Positions 13,886-25,414 of a stretch of 64,000 bases of DNA are shown piece by piece. The number at the start of each line of letters is the position of its first letter. Positions within the stretch are counted from its first letter, which is position 1. Source of the DNA: JBDIAG01 sp047974565. Its GTDB lineage: Bacteria > Actinomycetota > Actinomycetes > Actinomycetales > CAWJMD01. The translations under genes and the position numbers were made by a program. The notes below the pieces were generated by a model. That model was not told the DNA's origin. It was given only the letters and a program-made list of their open reading frames with translations, and searched no databases. The stretch is taken from positions 52,446-116,445 of the forward strand of contig JBKECN010000080.1 in the NCBI GenBank assembly GCA_047974565.1, given 5' to 3'.

Positions 13886-15580
13886 ATGACTGACACCGTG
13901 ACCGGTCACAGTTTTGCCCGGTCTCTGCTGCAGGCAACCCTGGAGGCAACCGCCGACGGGATCCTCGTCATCGACCTCAACGGTCAGGTTAAGGGAAGCA
14001 ATACTCGGTTTCATCGGATCTGGCGGGTTCCTACCGAGTTGCACGAGAACGAGGATGGCGAGGCCATGCTCCGGCATATGTGCTCCGTGGTCACCGACCC
14101 GGGCGACCTGCTGGCCCAGGTTGCCGAGCTCACTGCCGACGCGGACCGGGTCGGCAGCGGCGAGGTTCATCTGCTGGACGGGCGCGTCGTCGAACGCTTC
14201 TCGTTGCCCCAACGGCTTGATGGTCAGGTGATCGGCCGGGTGTGGAGCTTCCGGGACGTCACCTCCGAACGCGGACTCCGCGAGGATCTCGAACGGATGG
14301 CTTATCGGGACGCGGTCACCGGCATCGCCAACCGGGCCCGATTTCTCGCCGACCTCGAGGCCCGGCTGGGCCGGGACGATCCACGCCTGGCTGTGGTCAT
14401 CCTTGATCTTGACGGCTTCAAATACGTCAACGACGGCTACGGGCACCGCTACGGGGACATCGTGCTGTGCACGGTGGCCAATCGGCTGGTCGGGATCGCC
14501 CCACCGGGCGCGACAGTGGCCCGCTTGGGTGGGGACGAGTTCGGGCTCCTGCTGCCCGTGGCGGATCCGGGCGAGGTGGAGCGGATCTGCCTATCCGCCG
14601 CCCGCGCGCTCGACGCGCCGATGGCGCTGGGCATGGGCCTGACCGCTCAGGTCGGCGCGAGCGTGGGCTGGACCATTCAGGTGCCCGGCACCGCCGTGGA
14701 CGCCGACCAGTTGCTGCATGAGGCAGATCTGGCCATGTACCAGGCCAAGCAATCCGGACGTTGCCTGGTGCGTGGCTACGCCGAGCACATGCGTCGCAGC
14801 GACCCGCTCAACACGTGGACCGACGTGCGCGAACTCCTGTCCGAGCCGGACAGCCTTGACGTCGTCTTCCAGCCGATCCACGAGCTGCAGACCGGTCGGC
14901 TCTGGGCACACGAGGCGTTGTCCAGGTTTCCCGGCCGGACCGCGCGTACCGTGGCCGACTGGTTCTCGGCAGCGCGCACCGTCGGGCTGGGCGACGAACT
15001 GGAGGCTCGGGCCGTGGCCCTCATCCTGGAACGCGCGCTCGCCAGGCCGCAGAACACCCGGCTGTGCCTGAACCTCACCCCGGCCAGCCTGATGGCGACC
15101 AAGGTGCGTACCGCCCTGGATCGAGACCTCACCGGCGTCGTCATCGAACTCACCGAGCAACCCCTGTTCGGCATCGACGAACTTGTCAACGCCACTAGAT
15201 GGCTCGCTGACCGTGGCGCCGAACTCGCCATCGACGATGCTGGCGAGGGCTACTCGGGGCTGCGCCGGATCGTGCTCTTGCGCCCGCACCTGGTCAAGCT
15301 GGATCGCAATCTCGTCACCCAGGTCGACCAGGCCCCGGAGAAGGCCGCCCTGGTCGAGGCCATGGTGTCCTTCTGCCAGCGCACCGACACCCGGCTGTGT
15401 GCCGAGGGAATCGAGACCACGGACGAGTTGCGCATGCTGTCCCACCTGGGAGTGGAACTGGGGCAAGGATTCCTGCTGGCCAGGCCCAACGCCCAGTTCG
15501 CCGCCCCGGCCCGGGCGCCGGCCACCGATCCCGCACCTGCGCCGTTGACAACCTCTTCGTCGCGCGAGTTGCTGCCCTGA
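13886..15580 (+). CDS. PAS-GGDEF-EAL cytoplasmic protein (c-di-GMP turnover)
   Basis: The protein is 564 aa. A PAS-like sensor (residues about 12-125, LEATADGILVIDLNGQV... to VWSFRDVTSERG) is followed by GGDEF (DAVTGIANRARF; intact RLGGDEFGLL near 214) and EAL (HEALSRF near 342; LCLNLTP; IELTEQP; IDDAGEGY; VKLDR; EGIET; GQG). There are no membrane helices. The ATG at 13886 follows GGAGG at a suitable distance. Both enzymatic motifs are intact. It lies between uvrA and uvrC and is the second c-di-GMP protein within 8 kb. Confidence 0.93.
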   Translation: MTDTVTGHSFARSLLQATLEATADGILVIDLNGQVKGSNTRFHRIWRVPTELHENEDGEAMLRHMCSVVTDPGDLLAQVAELTADADRVGSGEVHLLDGRVVERFSLPQRLDGQVIGRVWSFRDVTSERGLREDLERMAYRDAVTGIANRARFLADLEARLGRDDPRLAVVILDLDGFKYVNDGYGHRYGDIVLCTVANRLVGIAPPGATVARLGGDEFGLLLPVADPGEVERICLSAARALDAPMALGMGLTAQVGASVGWTIQVPGTAVDADQLLHEADLAMYQAKQSGRCLVRGYAEHMRRSDPLNTWTDVRELLSEPDSLDVVFQPIHELQTGRLWAHEALSRFPGRTARTVADWFSAARTVGLGDELEARAVALILERALARPQNTRLCLNLTPASLMATKVRTALDRDLTGVVIELTEQPLFGIDELVNATRWLADRGAELAIDDAGEGYSGLRRIVLLRPHLVKLDRNLVTQVDQAPEKAALVEAMVSFCQRTDTRLCAEGIETTDELRMLSHLGVELGQGFLLARPNAQFAAPARAPATDPAPAPLTTSSSRELLP

Positions 15581-15603
15581 GCCGGTTCCGGCGCAGGCCT
15601 GCC

Positions 15604-15615
15604 TAGAGTGGGGGA
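15604..15615 (+). promoter_or_regulatory. Leaderless promoter -10 (TAGAGT) of uvrC
   Basis: TAGAGT at 15604-15609 is followed by GGGGGA and the GTG at 15616. Confidence 0.65.
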
Positions 15616-17676
15616 GTGGCTGATCCCTCCACCTACCGTCCCCGCCCTGGGGAGATTCCTGATTCGGCTGGCGTCTACCGGTTCTGGGATGCCCAGGGCC
15701 GGGTGATCTACGTCGGCAAGGCGAAGAGCCTGCGGCAGCGGCTGAACTCGTACTTCGCCGACCTGGCAGGTCTGCACCCGCGCACCCAGTCCATGGTCAC
15801 CTCCGCCTCCCGGGTGGAGTGGACGGTGGTCACCAACGAGGTCGAGGCGCTGCAACTCGAGTACGCGTGGATCAAGGAGTTCGACCCCCGGTTCAACGTC
15901 AAGTACCGCGACGACAAGTCCTACCCCTACCTGGCAGTGACGATGGGCGAGGAGTTCCCCCGGGTCCGGGTGATGCGCGGCGCGAAGCGTAAGGGCACCC
16001 GCTACTTCGGGCCCTACGCCCACGCGTGGGCGATCCGCGAGACGGTCGACCTGATGCTGCGGGTCTTCCCGGTGCGCACCTGCTCGGCCGGGGTCTTCAA
16101 GTCGGCCAAGGCGTCCGGGCGTCCGTGCCTGCTCGGCTACATCGACAAGTGCTCCGCGCCGTGCGTCGGGCGGATCTCGGCCGAGGATCACCGGGTGCTG
16201 GCCGAGGAGTTCTGCGATTTCATGGGCGGCTCCACCCGCCGCTACCTGCGCCAACTCGAAACAAGGATGAAGGAGGCCTCGGCAGACCTGCGCTTCGAGG
16301 AAGCCGCTCGGCTGCGCGACGACCTGGCGGCCCTGCGCCGGGCGTTGGAGAAGTCAGCGGTGGTCCTGCCCGATGCCACCGAGGCAGACGTCTTCGCCCT
16401 GGCCGAGGACGATCTGGAGGCCGCCGTCCAGGTCTTTCACGTGCGTGGGGGACGCGTACGCGGGCAACGCGGCTGGGTGGTGGAGAAGGTCGAGGAGATC
16501 GACACCGGCGGCCTGGTGGAGAACCTGCTCCTGCAGGTGTACGGCGACGCCGACCCGGCGGCCGTCCCGCGGGAGGTCCTGGTGCCGGCGCTGCCGGAGT
16601 CGAGCGAACAACTCGCCGCCCTGCTCAGTGAGACGCGCGGTTCCGCGGTACAGGTCAAGGTCCCCTCGCGCGGCGACAAGAAGCGGCTCCTGGACACCGT
16701 GCACCGCAACGCCTTGGAGGCCCTGGCCCGACACAAGGTGTCCCGGGCCGGCGACCTCACCGTGCGCAGCCAAGCCCTCACCGAGATCGCCGAGGCGCTC
16801 GGGATGGACGAGGCCCCGCTGCGGATCGAGTGCTACGACGTGTCCAACCTGCAAGGCCAGGAGGTGGTGGCCTCCATGGTGGTCTTCGAGGACGGCCTGC
16901 CCCGCACCTCGCAGTACCGCCGCTTCATCATCCGAGGTGTTGACGGTCAGGACGACGTGGCCTCCATCCACGAGGTCATCACCCGGCGTTTTCGCAGGTT
17001 GCTGGCCGAGCAAGGCCAGGTCGCGCCGTCGGATGCGTCCGTCGCCGGTTCGGTCGCCGATGACGTCCCCGTCGTGGACGCGCCCACGCCCGATGCCGTG
17101 GGCGAGCCCGGCGCGGCCAGATTGGCGGGCGCCCCAGACCTCGATCCGGATCCAGGCCCGGAGCGCGATCGCCTGGGCCGAGCGAAGTTCGCCTATCCAC
17201 CCCAACTCGTCGTGGTGGACGGCGGGCCCCCGCAGGTCGCGGCTGCCGCCGCCGCGATGGCCTCCCTCGGGATCACCGACGTCGCGCTCGTGGGCTTGGC
17301 CAAACGGCTGGAGGAGGTGTGGCTGCCCGACGAGGACTACCCCCTGATCCTGCCCCGCAGCAGTGAGGGCCTGTACCTGCTGCAACGCATCCGGGACGAG
17401 GCACACCGCTTCGCCATCACCTTCCATCGCCAGCGACGCAGCTCGTCGATGACCAGGAGCGCACTCGACTCGATTCCCGGGGTGGGGCCGAGCCGCCAGG
17501 CCGCGCTACTCAAGCGATTCGGCTCGGTGCGGGCCCTGCGCCAGGCCAGCGCGCAGGAGATCGCGACGGTTCCGGGCATCGGGCCGGCTCTGGCCGCCGG
17601 CATCCTGGCCACCCTGAGCGAGCAGCGGGCCCCCGCCGCGGTGAATGTCACCACCGGCGAGGTCGTGGATTCCTGA
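15616..17676 (+). CDS. uvrC: Excinuclease ABC subunit UvrC
   Basis: The protein is 686 aa. UvrC makes both incisions in nucleotide excision repair. It has an N-terminal GIY-YIG nuclease domain (GVYRFWDAQGRVIYVGKA), the cysteine patch (CSAGVFKSAKASGRPCLLGYIDKCSAPC), a UVR helix pair near 212-245, an RNase H-like nuclease domain (IECYDVSNLQG; VVVDGGPPQV) and two C-terminal helix-hairpin-helix motifs. An insertion of about 50 residues rich in Asp, Pro and Val (about 467-522) interrupts the second nuclease domain. rapZ-yvcK-whiA follow, the conserved actinobacterial order. Confidence 0.97.
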   Translation: MADPSTYRPRPGEIPDSAGVYRFWDAQGRVIYVGKAKSLRQRLNSYFADLAGLHPRTQSMVTSASRVEWTVVTNEVEALQLEYAWIKEFDPRFNVKYRDDKSYPYLAVTMGEEFPRVRVMRGAKRKGTRYFGPYAHAWAIRETVDLMLRVFPVRTCSAGVFKSAKASGRPCLLGYIDKCSAPCVGRISAEDHRVLAEEFCDFMGGSTRRYLRQLETRMKEASADLRFEEAARLRDDLAALRRALEKSAVVLPDATEADVFALAEDDLEAAVQVFHVRGGRVRGQRGWVVEKVEEIDTGGLVENLLLQVYGDADPAAVPREVLVPALPESSEQLAALLSETRGSAVQVKVPSRGDKKRLLDTVHRNALEALARHKVSRAGDLTVRSQALTEIAEALGMDEAPLRIECYDVSNLQGQEVVASMVVFEDGLPRTSQYRRFIIRGVDGQDDVASIHEVITRRFRRLLAEQGQVAPSDASVAGSVADDVPVVDAPTPDAVGEPGAARLAGAPDLDPDPGPERDRLGRAKFAYPPQLVVVDGGPPQVAAAAAAMASLGITDVALVGLAKRLEEVWLPDEDYPLILPRSSEGLYLLQRIRDEAHRFAITFHRQRRSSSMTRSALDSIPGVGPSRQAALLKRFGSVRALRQASAQEIATVPGIGPALAAGILATLSEQRAPAAVNVTTGEVVDS

Positions 17677-17763
17677 CCGCAAGGCCTTCGTGCCGGGCGA
17701 ACAGTTCTGGATCTACCAGGTACCTGAGCGCTCCTCGTCGGCCCCCAGTCACCGACGCGAGAA

Positions 17764-17785
17764 CTTGTCGGACCGATCGGACAAG
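17764..17785. promoter_or_regulatory. Inverted repeat upstream of the rapZ -10
   Basis: CTTGTC (17764-17769) and GACAAG (17780-17785) form a 6-bp inverted repeat with a 10-nt spacer, about 20 nt before the rapZ -10. It is a candidate regulator-binding site. Confidence 0.35.
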
Positions 17786-17805
17786 CGGGCGACCCGACCG
17801 CACCG

Positions 17806-17817
17806 TAGACTGCCCGC
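17806..17817 (+). promoter_or_regulatory. Leaderless promoter -10 (TAGACT) of rapZ
   Basis: TAGACT at 17806-17811 lies 6 nt before the GTG at 17818. Confidence 0.65.
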
Positions 17818-18885
17818 GTGAGTCTCGACGACCCGTCGCAGTCCCTCGATGCGGGGCCGCCCGACCTGTCCCACCGCGCCGGCGATGCCGTCCAGGCCCC
17901 GGTCACCCAGCCCGCCGCCTCAGCTCCGGTCGCTGCGGGGGACGACGAAACCCTGTCCGGCAGTGACCCGCTCGCCGCCCCGGATCTGCCCGCCGACGTG
18001 ACCCGGGGCCCGGGCACCCGGCCCAATGAACTGCTGATCGTCACCGGCATGTCCGGTGCCGGTCGCGCCACCACCGCCAAGGCTCTGGAAGACATGGACT
18101 GGTACGTGGTGGACAATCTGCCGCCGGCCATGCTCGCGCCGCTGGCTGAACTCACTCTGGCCACGGCCGGGCCCGAGCCGCTGTCCAAGGTCGCGGTCGT
18201 CATGGACGTGCGCGGACGCGGATACTTCACCGAGTTGCGTTCGGCGATGCGCACTCTCAGTGGAATAGGGCTGCACGTACGGCTGCTCTTCCTGGACGCC
18301 GCCGACGCCGTCCTGGTACGTCGCTTCGAGTCCGTACGCCGCCCGCACCCGCTGCAGCAGAACGAACGGATCCTCGACGGCATCGCCCGCGAGCGCGAAC
18401 TCACCGAGGACCTGCGCGGCACCGCCGACCTGGTCATCGATACCTCCGACCTCAACGTCCATCAGCTGAGCGCCAAACTGCACCATCTGTTCTCCACCGA
18501 GACCGAGCAGGGCGTGCGCCTGACGGTGATCTCGTTCGGCTTCAAATACGGCATTCCGGTGGACGCAGACCACGTCGTGGACGTGCGCTTCCTCCCGAAC
18601 CCGTTCTGGATCCCTGATCTACGGGCCCACACCGGCCTGGAGGAACCGGTGAGCGACTACGTGCTCAGCCAACCGGGTGCGATGGACTTCGTCGACAAGT
18701 ACATTGCGGCGCTGGAGCCGGTGATCGCCGGCTACGAACGCGAGAACCGGCCCTTTGTCACCATCGGGGTCGGTTGCACGGGCGGCAAACACCGGTCGGT
18801 CGCCATCACCGAGGCCCTCACCGAGCGGCTGGTGGCCGCGGGGGCGCGGGCCACCGCGATGCACCGGGACCTGGGAAGGGAGTGA
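17818..18885 (+). CDS. rapZ: RapZ-like nucleotide-binding protein (YvcJ family)
   Basis: The protein is 355 aa. The Walker A-like motif reads GMSGAGRATTAK near residue 76, with Arg replacing the P-loop Lys, as commonly seen in actinobacterial members. DNLPPAM, VMDVRGRG, the DADHVVDVRFLPNP segment and the C-terminal GCTGGKHRSV motif are all present. An Asp/Pro/Ala-rich leader of about 60 residues precedes the family core. In enterobacteria RapZ links a small RNA to GlcN6P; the actinobacterial role is unclear. It heads the rapZ-yvcK-whiA set. Confidence 0.93.
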   Translation: MSLDDPSQSLDAGPPDLSHRAGDAVQAPVTQPAASAPVAAGDDETLSGSDPLAAPDLPADVTRGPGTRPNELLIVTGMSGAGRATTAKALEDMDWYVVDNLPPAMLAPLAELTLATAGPEPLSKVAVVMDVRGRGYFTELRSAMRTLSGIGLHVRLLFLDAADAVLVRRFESVRRPHPLQQNERILDGIARERELTEDLRGTADLVIDTSDLNVHQLSAKLHHLFSTETEQGVRLTVISFGFKYGIPVDADHVVDVRFLPNPFWIPDLRAHTGLEEPVSDYVLSQPGAMDFVDKYIAALEPVIAGYERENRPFVTIGVGCTGGKHRSVAITEALTERLVAAGARATAMHRDLGRE

Positions 18886-19081
18886 AGACTGGGCGACCCC
18901 GGTCGGTGTCGCGGCCTGAGTTGATGATCGGTGCCGGCGAGTGGCACCAGTGAGCAGCAGGCGGGGTTGATCGCAGACGGGGTTGATTGGCAACGATCCG
19001 GTTGTTCACGGGCGCCGGCAAACGCACGGCGTGACCAGTGGCGAGCCAGGGGCGGTACCAGCGGGCACGAAGGAGTGGGGC

Positions 19082-20023
19082 ATGGTGAAGGTCGTCGCGT
19101 TGGGGGGCGGGCACGGGCTTTCGGCCGCGCTGTCCGCCTTGCGGTTGATCAGTGACCAGTTGACGGCGATTGTCACGGTGGCCGATGACGGGGGCTCCAG
19201 CGGACGTCTGCGACGGGAACTCGGCATCCTGCCTCCCGGGGATCTTCGGATGGCGCTGTCGGCGCTGTGCGACAACACCGACTGGGGTCGCACGTGGCGT
19301 GATGTGCTGCAACACCGGTTCACCGGGGACGGGGAACTGTCCGGGCACGCCACCGGCAACCTGCTGATCGCCACCCTCTGGCAGCGACTGGACGACCCGG
19401 TGGCTGGCCTCGACTGGGTGGCCAGGTTGCTGGGTGCCCGCGGCCGGGTGTTGCCGATGTCCCTTGACCCGCTCGACATCCAGGCGGAAGTGACGCTGCC
19501 CGACGGTTCCTCCGGAGTGGTCACCGGGCAGGCAGCGGTGGCCACCACGACGGCACACGTGGAGTCGGTGCGACTGATCCCGGACGATCCGCGGCCCTGC
19601 CATGAGGCCCTGAACGCTGTAGCGGAGGCCGATTGGGTGATTCTCGGGCCTGGGTCCTGGTACACGAGCGTCATCCCGCACTTGCTGGTGCCCGACCTCC
19701 GCCACGCTTTGGAGCGCACGAACGCCAAACGCTGCCTCATCGTGAACCTTGGCGTACCGGTTGCTGGCGAAGCAGCCGGAATGTCGGCCACCGAACTCGT
19801 GCAGGCTGTGCGTGCCCACGCACCCGATCTGCGGATCGACGCGATCATCGTCGACCCGGCGTCCGTGATAGATATCGATCATCTCTTCGATGCGGCCGAC
19901 TCCGTCGGGGCCTCGGTGAGACTGCGTCAGGTCAGCAGCGGGCCGGGGAGCCTGCGGCACGATCCGATGCGGCTGGCGGGGGCTCTGCACGACGTCTTTC
20001 TGGCAGTGGAGGGGGACGTGTAG
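19082..20023 (+). CDS. yvcK: YvcK/CofD-like family protein
   Basis: This 313-aa protein begins MVKVVALGGGHGLSAALSAL, a Rossmann glycine loop with the YvcK GGGHG motif. VADDGGSSGRLRRELGILPPGD and GHATGNLLI follow, both typical of the family. In other bacteria YvcK (GlmR/CuvA) binds UDP-GlcNAc and supports cell-wall synthesis on gluconeogenic carbon. ATG 19082 is chosen over an in-frame start 33 codons upstream because AAGGAG lies 7 nt before it. It sits between rapZ and whiA, a conserved trio. Confidence 0.93.
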   Translation: MVKVVALGGGHGLSAALSALRLISDQLTAIVTVADDGGSSGRLRRELGILPPGDLRMALSALCDNTDWGRTWRDVLQHRFTGDGELSGHATGNLLIATLWQRLDDPVAGLDWVARLLGARGRVLPMSLDPLDIQAEVTLPDGSSGVVTGQAAVATTTAHVESVRLIPDDPRPCHEALNAVAEADWVILGPGSWYTSVIPHLLVPDLRHALERTNAKRCLIVNLGVPVAGEAAGMSATELVQAVRAHAPDLRIDAIIVDPASVIDIDHLFDAADSVGASVRLRQVSSGPGSLRHDPMRLAGALHDVFLAVEGDV

Positions 20024-20241
20024 GCGTATCAGGCTCCCTCTTCGGTGTCGGGGCGCTCGCGGGCGTCAGCCTGACCCGATCCCTCGGCGACCAGGCTCCG
20101 GCACCTGCCGGTCCGAATCGCCGGGGGCAACCCGCCGAATCAACCAACGCAAACTGGGGCAAGAACCGCGTCATGACATCGACACTCCGCAGTCTTCACT
20201 CTGAATCGGCCTACAGAACAGGCGTGTCGAGTGTGCGTGCA

Positions 20242-20253
20242 CAGGATGGCAGG
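20242..20253 (+). promoter_or_regulatory. Possible leaderless -10 (CAGGAT) of whiA
   Basis: CAGGAT at 20242-20247 ends six nucleotides before the ATG at 20254. It departs from TANNNT at the first base, so confidence is moderate. Confidence 0.45.
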
Positions 20254-21243
20254 ATGACCGGTATGGCTTTGACGGCACAGGTGAAGGACGAGTTGGCGCG
20301 GGTGGATGTCACCAAATCGTGTTGCCGTAAGGCTGAGGTGTCGTCGATGTTGCGCTTCGCGGACGGTCTGCACTTCATTTCTGGTCGCATCGTCATCGAA
20401 GTCGAACTCGATTCGACGGCCGCGGCCAGGCGACTGCGCAAGGACGTACTGGAGATCTTCGGGCACACCTCCGAACTGCTGATGGTCTCCGGTGGCGGGC
20501 TGCGCAAGGGCAAGAGGTTCGTGGTGCGGGTGGTACGCGACGGGGAGTCGCTGGCCCGCCAGACCGGGCTGATCGATCACCGTGGACGGCCCGTCCGGGG
20601 CCTGCCCACGCAGGTCGTCTCGGCCTCGGTCTGCGACTCAGCGGCAGCCTGGCGGGGAGCCTTCCTGGCCCGCGGCTCGCTCACCGAGCCCGGTCGCTCG
20701 GCGGCCCTGGAGGTCACCTGCCCCGGCCCCGAGGCGGCGTTGGCGCTCGTCGGTGCGGCCCGCCGGCTGGGCGTCATCGCCAAGCCGAAGGAGGTCCGCG
20801 GGGTCGATCGGGTGGTGATCCGGGACGGCGACGCGATCGGAGCCATGCTGACGATCCTCGGGGCGCACGCCACCGTGCTGGACTGGGAGGCCCGCCGGGT
20901 CAAGCGCGAGGTCCGGGCGACGGCCAACCGGCTGGCCAACTTCGACGACGCCAACCTGCGCCGCTCGGCGCGCGCGGCCGTCAACGCCAGCGCCCGGGTC
21001 AAGCGGGCTCTGGAGATCCTCGGGGACGATGTGCCGGACCATCTGCGGGTGGCGGGCCAGCTCCGGCTGGAGCACAAGCAGGCATCGCTGGAGGAGCTGG
21101 GTCAGCTCGCCGTCCCACCCCTGACCAAAGACGCTGTGGCAGGACGCATCCGGCGACTCATCTCCACCGCAGACAAGCGCGCCGAAGAACTCGGCGTGCC
21201 GAACACCGAGTCGGCGGTTCCGCCGGACCTCGACGAGCAGTGA
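20254..21243 (+). CDS. whiA: Sporulation-type transcription factor WhiA
   Basis: The protein is about 330 aa. WhiA combines an N-terminal LAGLIDADG-like region (VKDELARV, CCRKAEVSSMLRFADGLH) with a C-terminal HTH (RLEHKQASLEELGQLAVPPLTKDAVAGRIRRL). It controls division and development genes in actinomycetes and also acts in non-sporulating Gram-positives. The open frame extends some 200 codons upstream, but translation there is not conserved-looking and crosses yvcK in another frame. Starts at 20254 or 20263 both fit the family. Confidence 0.95.
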   Translation: MTGMALTAQVKDELARVDVTKSCCRKAEVSSMLRFADGLHFISGRIVIEVELDSTAAARRLRKDVLEIFGHTSELLMVSGGGLRKGKRFVVRVVRDGESLARQTGLIDHRGRPVRGLPTQVVSASVCDSAAAWRGAFLARGSLTEPGRSAALEVTCPGPEAALALVGAARRLGVIAKPKEVRGVDRVVIRDGDAIGAMLTILGAHATVLDWEARRVKREVRATANRLANFDDANLRRSARAAVNASARVKRALEILGDDVPDHLRVAGQLRLEHKQASLEELGQLAVPPLTKDAVAGRIRRLISTADKRAEELGVPNTESAVPPDLDEQ

Positions 21244-21727
21244 CGACCGGTGCGCTGTGAGGTTGGCCTGGCTGTGAGGTTGGCCTGACCGTGACGTTGG
21301 CCAGGTCGGCCGAGTCACGCCCGGCGAGCACCGGCCGCAGCTCGTCTGCCACATCCGTCCCTGGGGTCACGCCGCCCACCCCAGTCACTTTCGGATCAGG
21401 GAGTGCCCGGCGCCCACCGCCCGGCTTTCCGGCCACCCGTGCGCCAGCCCCCGAGTCGGCGATTCAAACGTGAGAGTGCCTTAGCCACAAGGGCTTTGAG
21501 TGACAGGGGTGGTGTCCTACGGGGAGTGACGGGCGGCGCCCCAGGGTGGCCCGGGCGACCCCTGGCGCCCGGCCATCGCCAGCCCCCAGGCCGGGCCAGG
21601 AGAAAATTCCGGCCGCGCCGATCCTCACACTCACCGGTGGCCCGCAACGGGGCCAATGTGGACTAGGTTGGACGTGACCGAGACCACCCCGGCCCACCAG
21701 GCCGGGAAAAACACCAAGGGAGTGCAT
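21244..21727. other. Gap between whiA and gapA
   Basis: This 484-bp stretch begins with the 17-bp tandem array listed separately. No recognisable gene was found. A gapA promoter must lie in the second half, but no hexamer pair stands out. Confidence 0.5.
21254..21304. repeat. 17-bp tandem repeat, 3 copies, after whiA
   Basis: gctgtgaggttggcctg occurs at 21254-21270 and identically at 21271-21287. A diverged third copy lies at 21288-21304. The array starts 11 nt after the whiA stop. Confidence 0.75.
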
Positions 21728-22732
21728 GTGACTGTCCGTGTGGGTATCAACGGCTTCGGCCGGATCGGGCGCAACTTCTTCCGCGCCATCCAGGCCTCCG
21801 GCGCCGACATCGAAGTCGTCGGCGTCAACGACCTCACCGACAACAAGACCCTGGCGCACCTGCTCAAGTACGACTCGGTGCTCGGCCGCAACAGCGGCGA
21901 AGTGAGCTACTCCGACACCGACCTGGTCGTCGACGGCAAGTCCATCAGGGCCCTGGAAGAGCGTGACCCGGCGAAGTTGCCCTGGGGAGAACTCGGGGCG
22001 GATGTCGTCATCGAGTCCACCGGCTTCTTCACCGACGCCACGAAGGCAAAGGCGCACCTTGAGGGTGGCGCCAAGAAGGTCATCATCTCGGCCCCGGCCA
22101 AGAATGAGGACATCACGATCGTCATGGGCGTCAACGACGACCAGTACGACCCGGCCGAGCACACGGTGATCTCCAACGCCTCGTGCACCACCAACTGCCT
22201 GGCGCCGATGGCCAAGCCGCTCAACGACGCCCTGGGCATCGTCAAGGGCCTGATGACCACGGTGCACGCCTACACCGGTGACCAGAACCTGCAGGATGGC
22301 CCGCACCGTGACCTGCGTCGCGCCCGCGCCGCCGCGATCAACATCGTGCCGACCTCCACCGGCGCCGCCAAGGCGATCGGCCTTGTGTTGCCCGACCTCA
22401 AGGGCAAGCTCGACGGCTACGCGCTGCGGGTTCCCACCCCCACCGGTTCGGCCACGGACCTCACCTTCACCGCGGGTCGCGAGACCTCGGTGCAGGAGGT
22501 CAACGAGCTCCTCAAGGCCGCGGCCGAGGGTCCGCTCAAGGGCATCCTGAAGTACACCGAGGACGACATCGTCTCCACCGACATCGTCACCGACCCGCAC
22601 TCCTGCATCCTGGACTCCGGCCTGACCAAGGTGATCGGCGACCAGGTCAAGATCGTCGGCTGGTACGACAACGAGTGGGGATACTCCAACCGGCTCGTCG
22701 ACCTCACCCTCAAGGTCGGCGACAGCCTCTGA
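21728..22732 (+). CDS. gapA: Glyceraldehyde-3-phosphate dehydrogenase, type I
   Basis: The protein is 334 aa. It oxidises glyceraldehyde 3-phosphate with NAD+ and phosphate in glycolysis. The Rossmann start VRVGINGFGRIGRN, the catalytic SNASCTTNCLAP loop (nucleophile Cys near 153) and the ending WYDNEWGYSNRLVDL are all present. GTG 21728 is preferred because AAGGGAG lies 5 nt upstream; an ATG 24 codons earlier would add a non-family leader. A strong GC hairpin follows. Confidence 0.96.
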   Translation: MTVRVGINGFGRIGRNFFRAIQASGADIEVVGVNDLTDNKTLAHLLKYDSVLGRNSGEVSYSDTDLVVDGKSIRALEERDPAKLPWGELGADVVIESTGFFTDATKAKAHLEGGAKKVIISAPAKNEDITIVMGVNDDQYDPAEHTVISNASCTTNCLAPMAKPLNDALGIVKGLMTTVHAYTGDQNLQDGPHRDLRRARAAAINIVPTSTGAAKAIGLVLPDLKGKLDGYALRVPTPTGSATDLTFTAGRETSVQEVNELLKAAAEGPLKGILKYTEDDIVSTDIVTDPHSCILDSGLTKVIGDQVKIVGWYDNEWGYSNRLVDLTLKVGDSL

Positions 22733-22741
22733 CGAGTGGTG

Positions 22742-22776
22742 CACGGCGCCGGGCGGGTTTCTCGTCCGGCGCCGTG
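22742..22776 (+). terminator. GC-rich hairpin after gapA
   Basis: CACGGCGCCGG (22742-22752) pairs perfectly with CCGGCGCCGTG (22766-22776) across a 13-nt loop, 9 nt after the gapA stop. No U-tract follows, as is common in high-GC actinobacteria. Confidence 0.7.
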
Positions 22777-23265
22777 TCGTCTCAGCCGAACGCGGCTTGG
22801 GTCCAGGGTCGAGTGCGATTTGACGCATGCCCGGACTGACTCGATGGCCGCCCGGCCGGGTGGCCCTTGTCGTGATGTCGGCAGGTCTGCGCGGCGGATT
22901 CGGGATGAGGCACAGGTCAACCCAGTCGGTGTGCCGGGCGCAGCGGTCGGTCACGATGGCCCCGACCTGGCAGCACGTGCCGTCCCTGCCACGGGTGGTG
23001 CAACCGAGACTCGAACCGAGGTCAAGGAACTCCGGCCAGCCTCGAACTTGGCCGCACAGCCTCGTCGGCGATGCCCCGTCATCCACACCCGAACCACGGA
23101 TCGGCGGAAATGAAGGCAGTTGGGGGCGGCACCTGGCTGCACCAGGTTCCCTCCCGCCACCAGAAGGCTCGCCAGCGAAGGCGACTCGGCTCCTCGCGGC
23201 TGTCACACACGCTCACACAAGCCATTCCAGATCTTGACAACCACACACGAAGGGTGATGCACCCC
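22777..23265. other. Gap between gapA and pgk
   Basis: About 490 bp lie between the gapA hairpin and pgk. Several frames stay open but none has family features or a ribosome site. I see no RNA gene. TTGACA near 23234 could be a -35 element for pgk, but no good -10 follows at the right spacing. Confidence 0.5.
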
Positions 23266-24477
<1,212 letters not shown>

Positions 24478-24504
24478 GGCCGGCACGCCACGTCCTATCC
24501 GCAG

Positions 24505-24522
24505 CCTCCCGGCCTCGGGAGG
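24505..24522 (+). terminator. Small hairpin between pgk and tpiA
   Basis: CCTCCCG (24505-24511) pairs with CGGGAGG (24516-24522) around a 4-nt loop. It may be a weak terminator or a processing site lowering tpiA expression relative to pgk. Confidence 0.5.
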
Positions 24523-24598
24523 TCCCTCTAACCGTCCGGGAAGTTCGGAGTCGACTCCCTCGACTTACCGCCTTGAACGTCACAACGAAAGGTCAACC

Positions 24599-25387
<789 letters not shown>

Positions 25388-25395
25388 CCACCACT

Positions 25396-25414
25396 GCCGG
25401 CGCTGGTCGCCGGC
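25396..25414 (+). terminator. Hairpin after tpiA
   Basis: GCCGGCG (25396-25402) pairs with CGCCGGC (25408-25414) around a 5-nt loop, 8 nt after the tpiA stop. A further GCCGGCG follows and could form an alternative pairing. Confidence 0.6.

Noticed and set aside
22990..23040. tRNA-like sequence (minus strand reads ggttcgagtctcgg) between gapA and pgk
   Set aside because: It has a T-loop-like core, but the flanking bases do not form a T-stem, and no acceptor or anticodon arm could be drawn.
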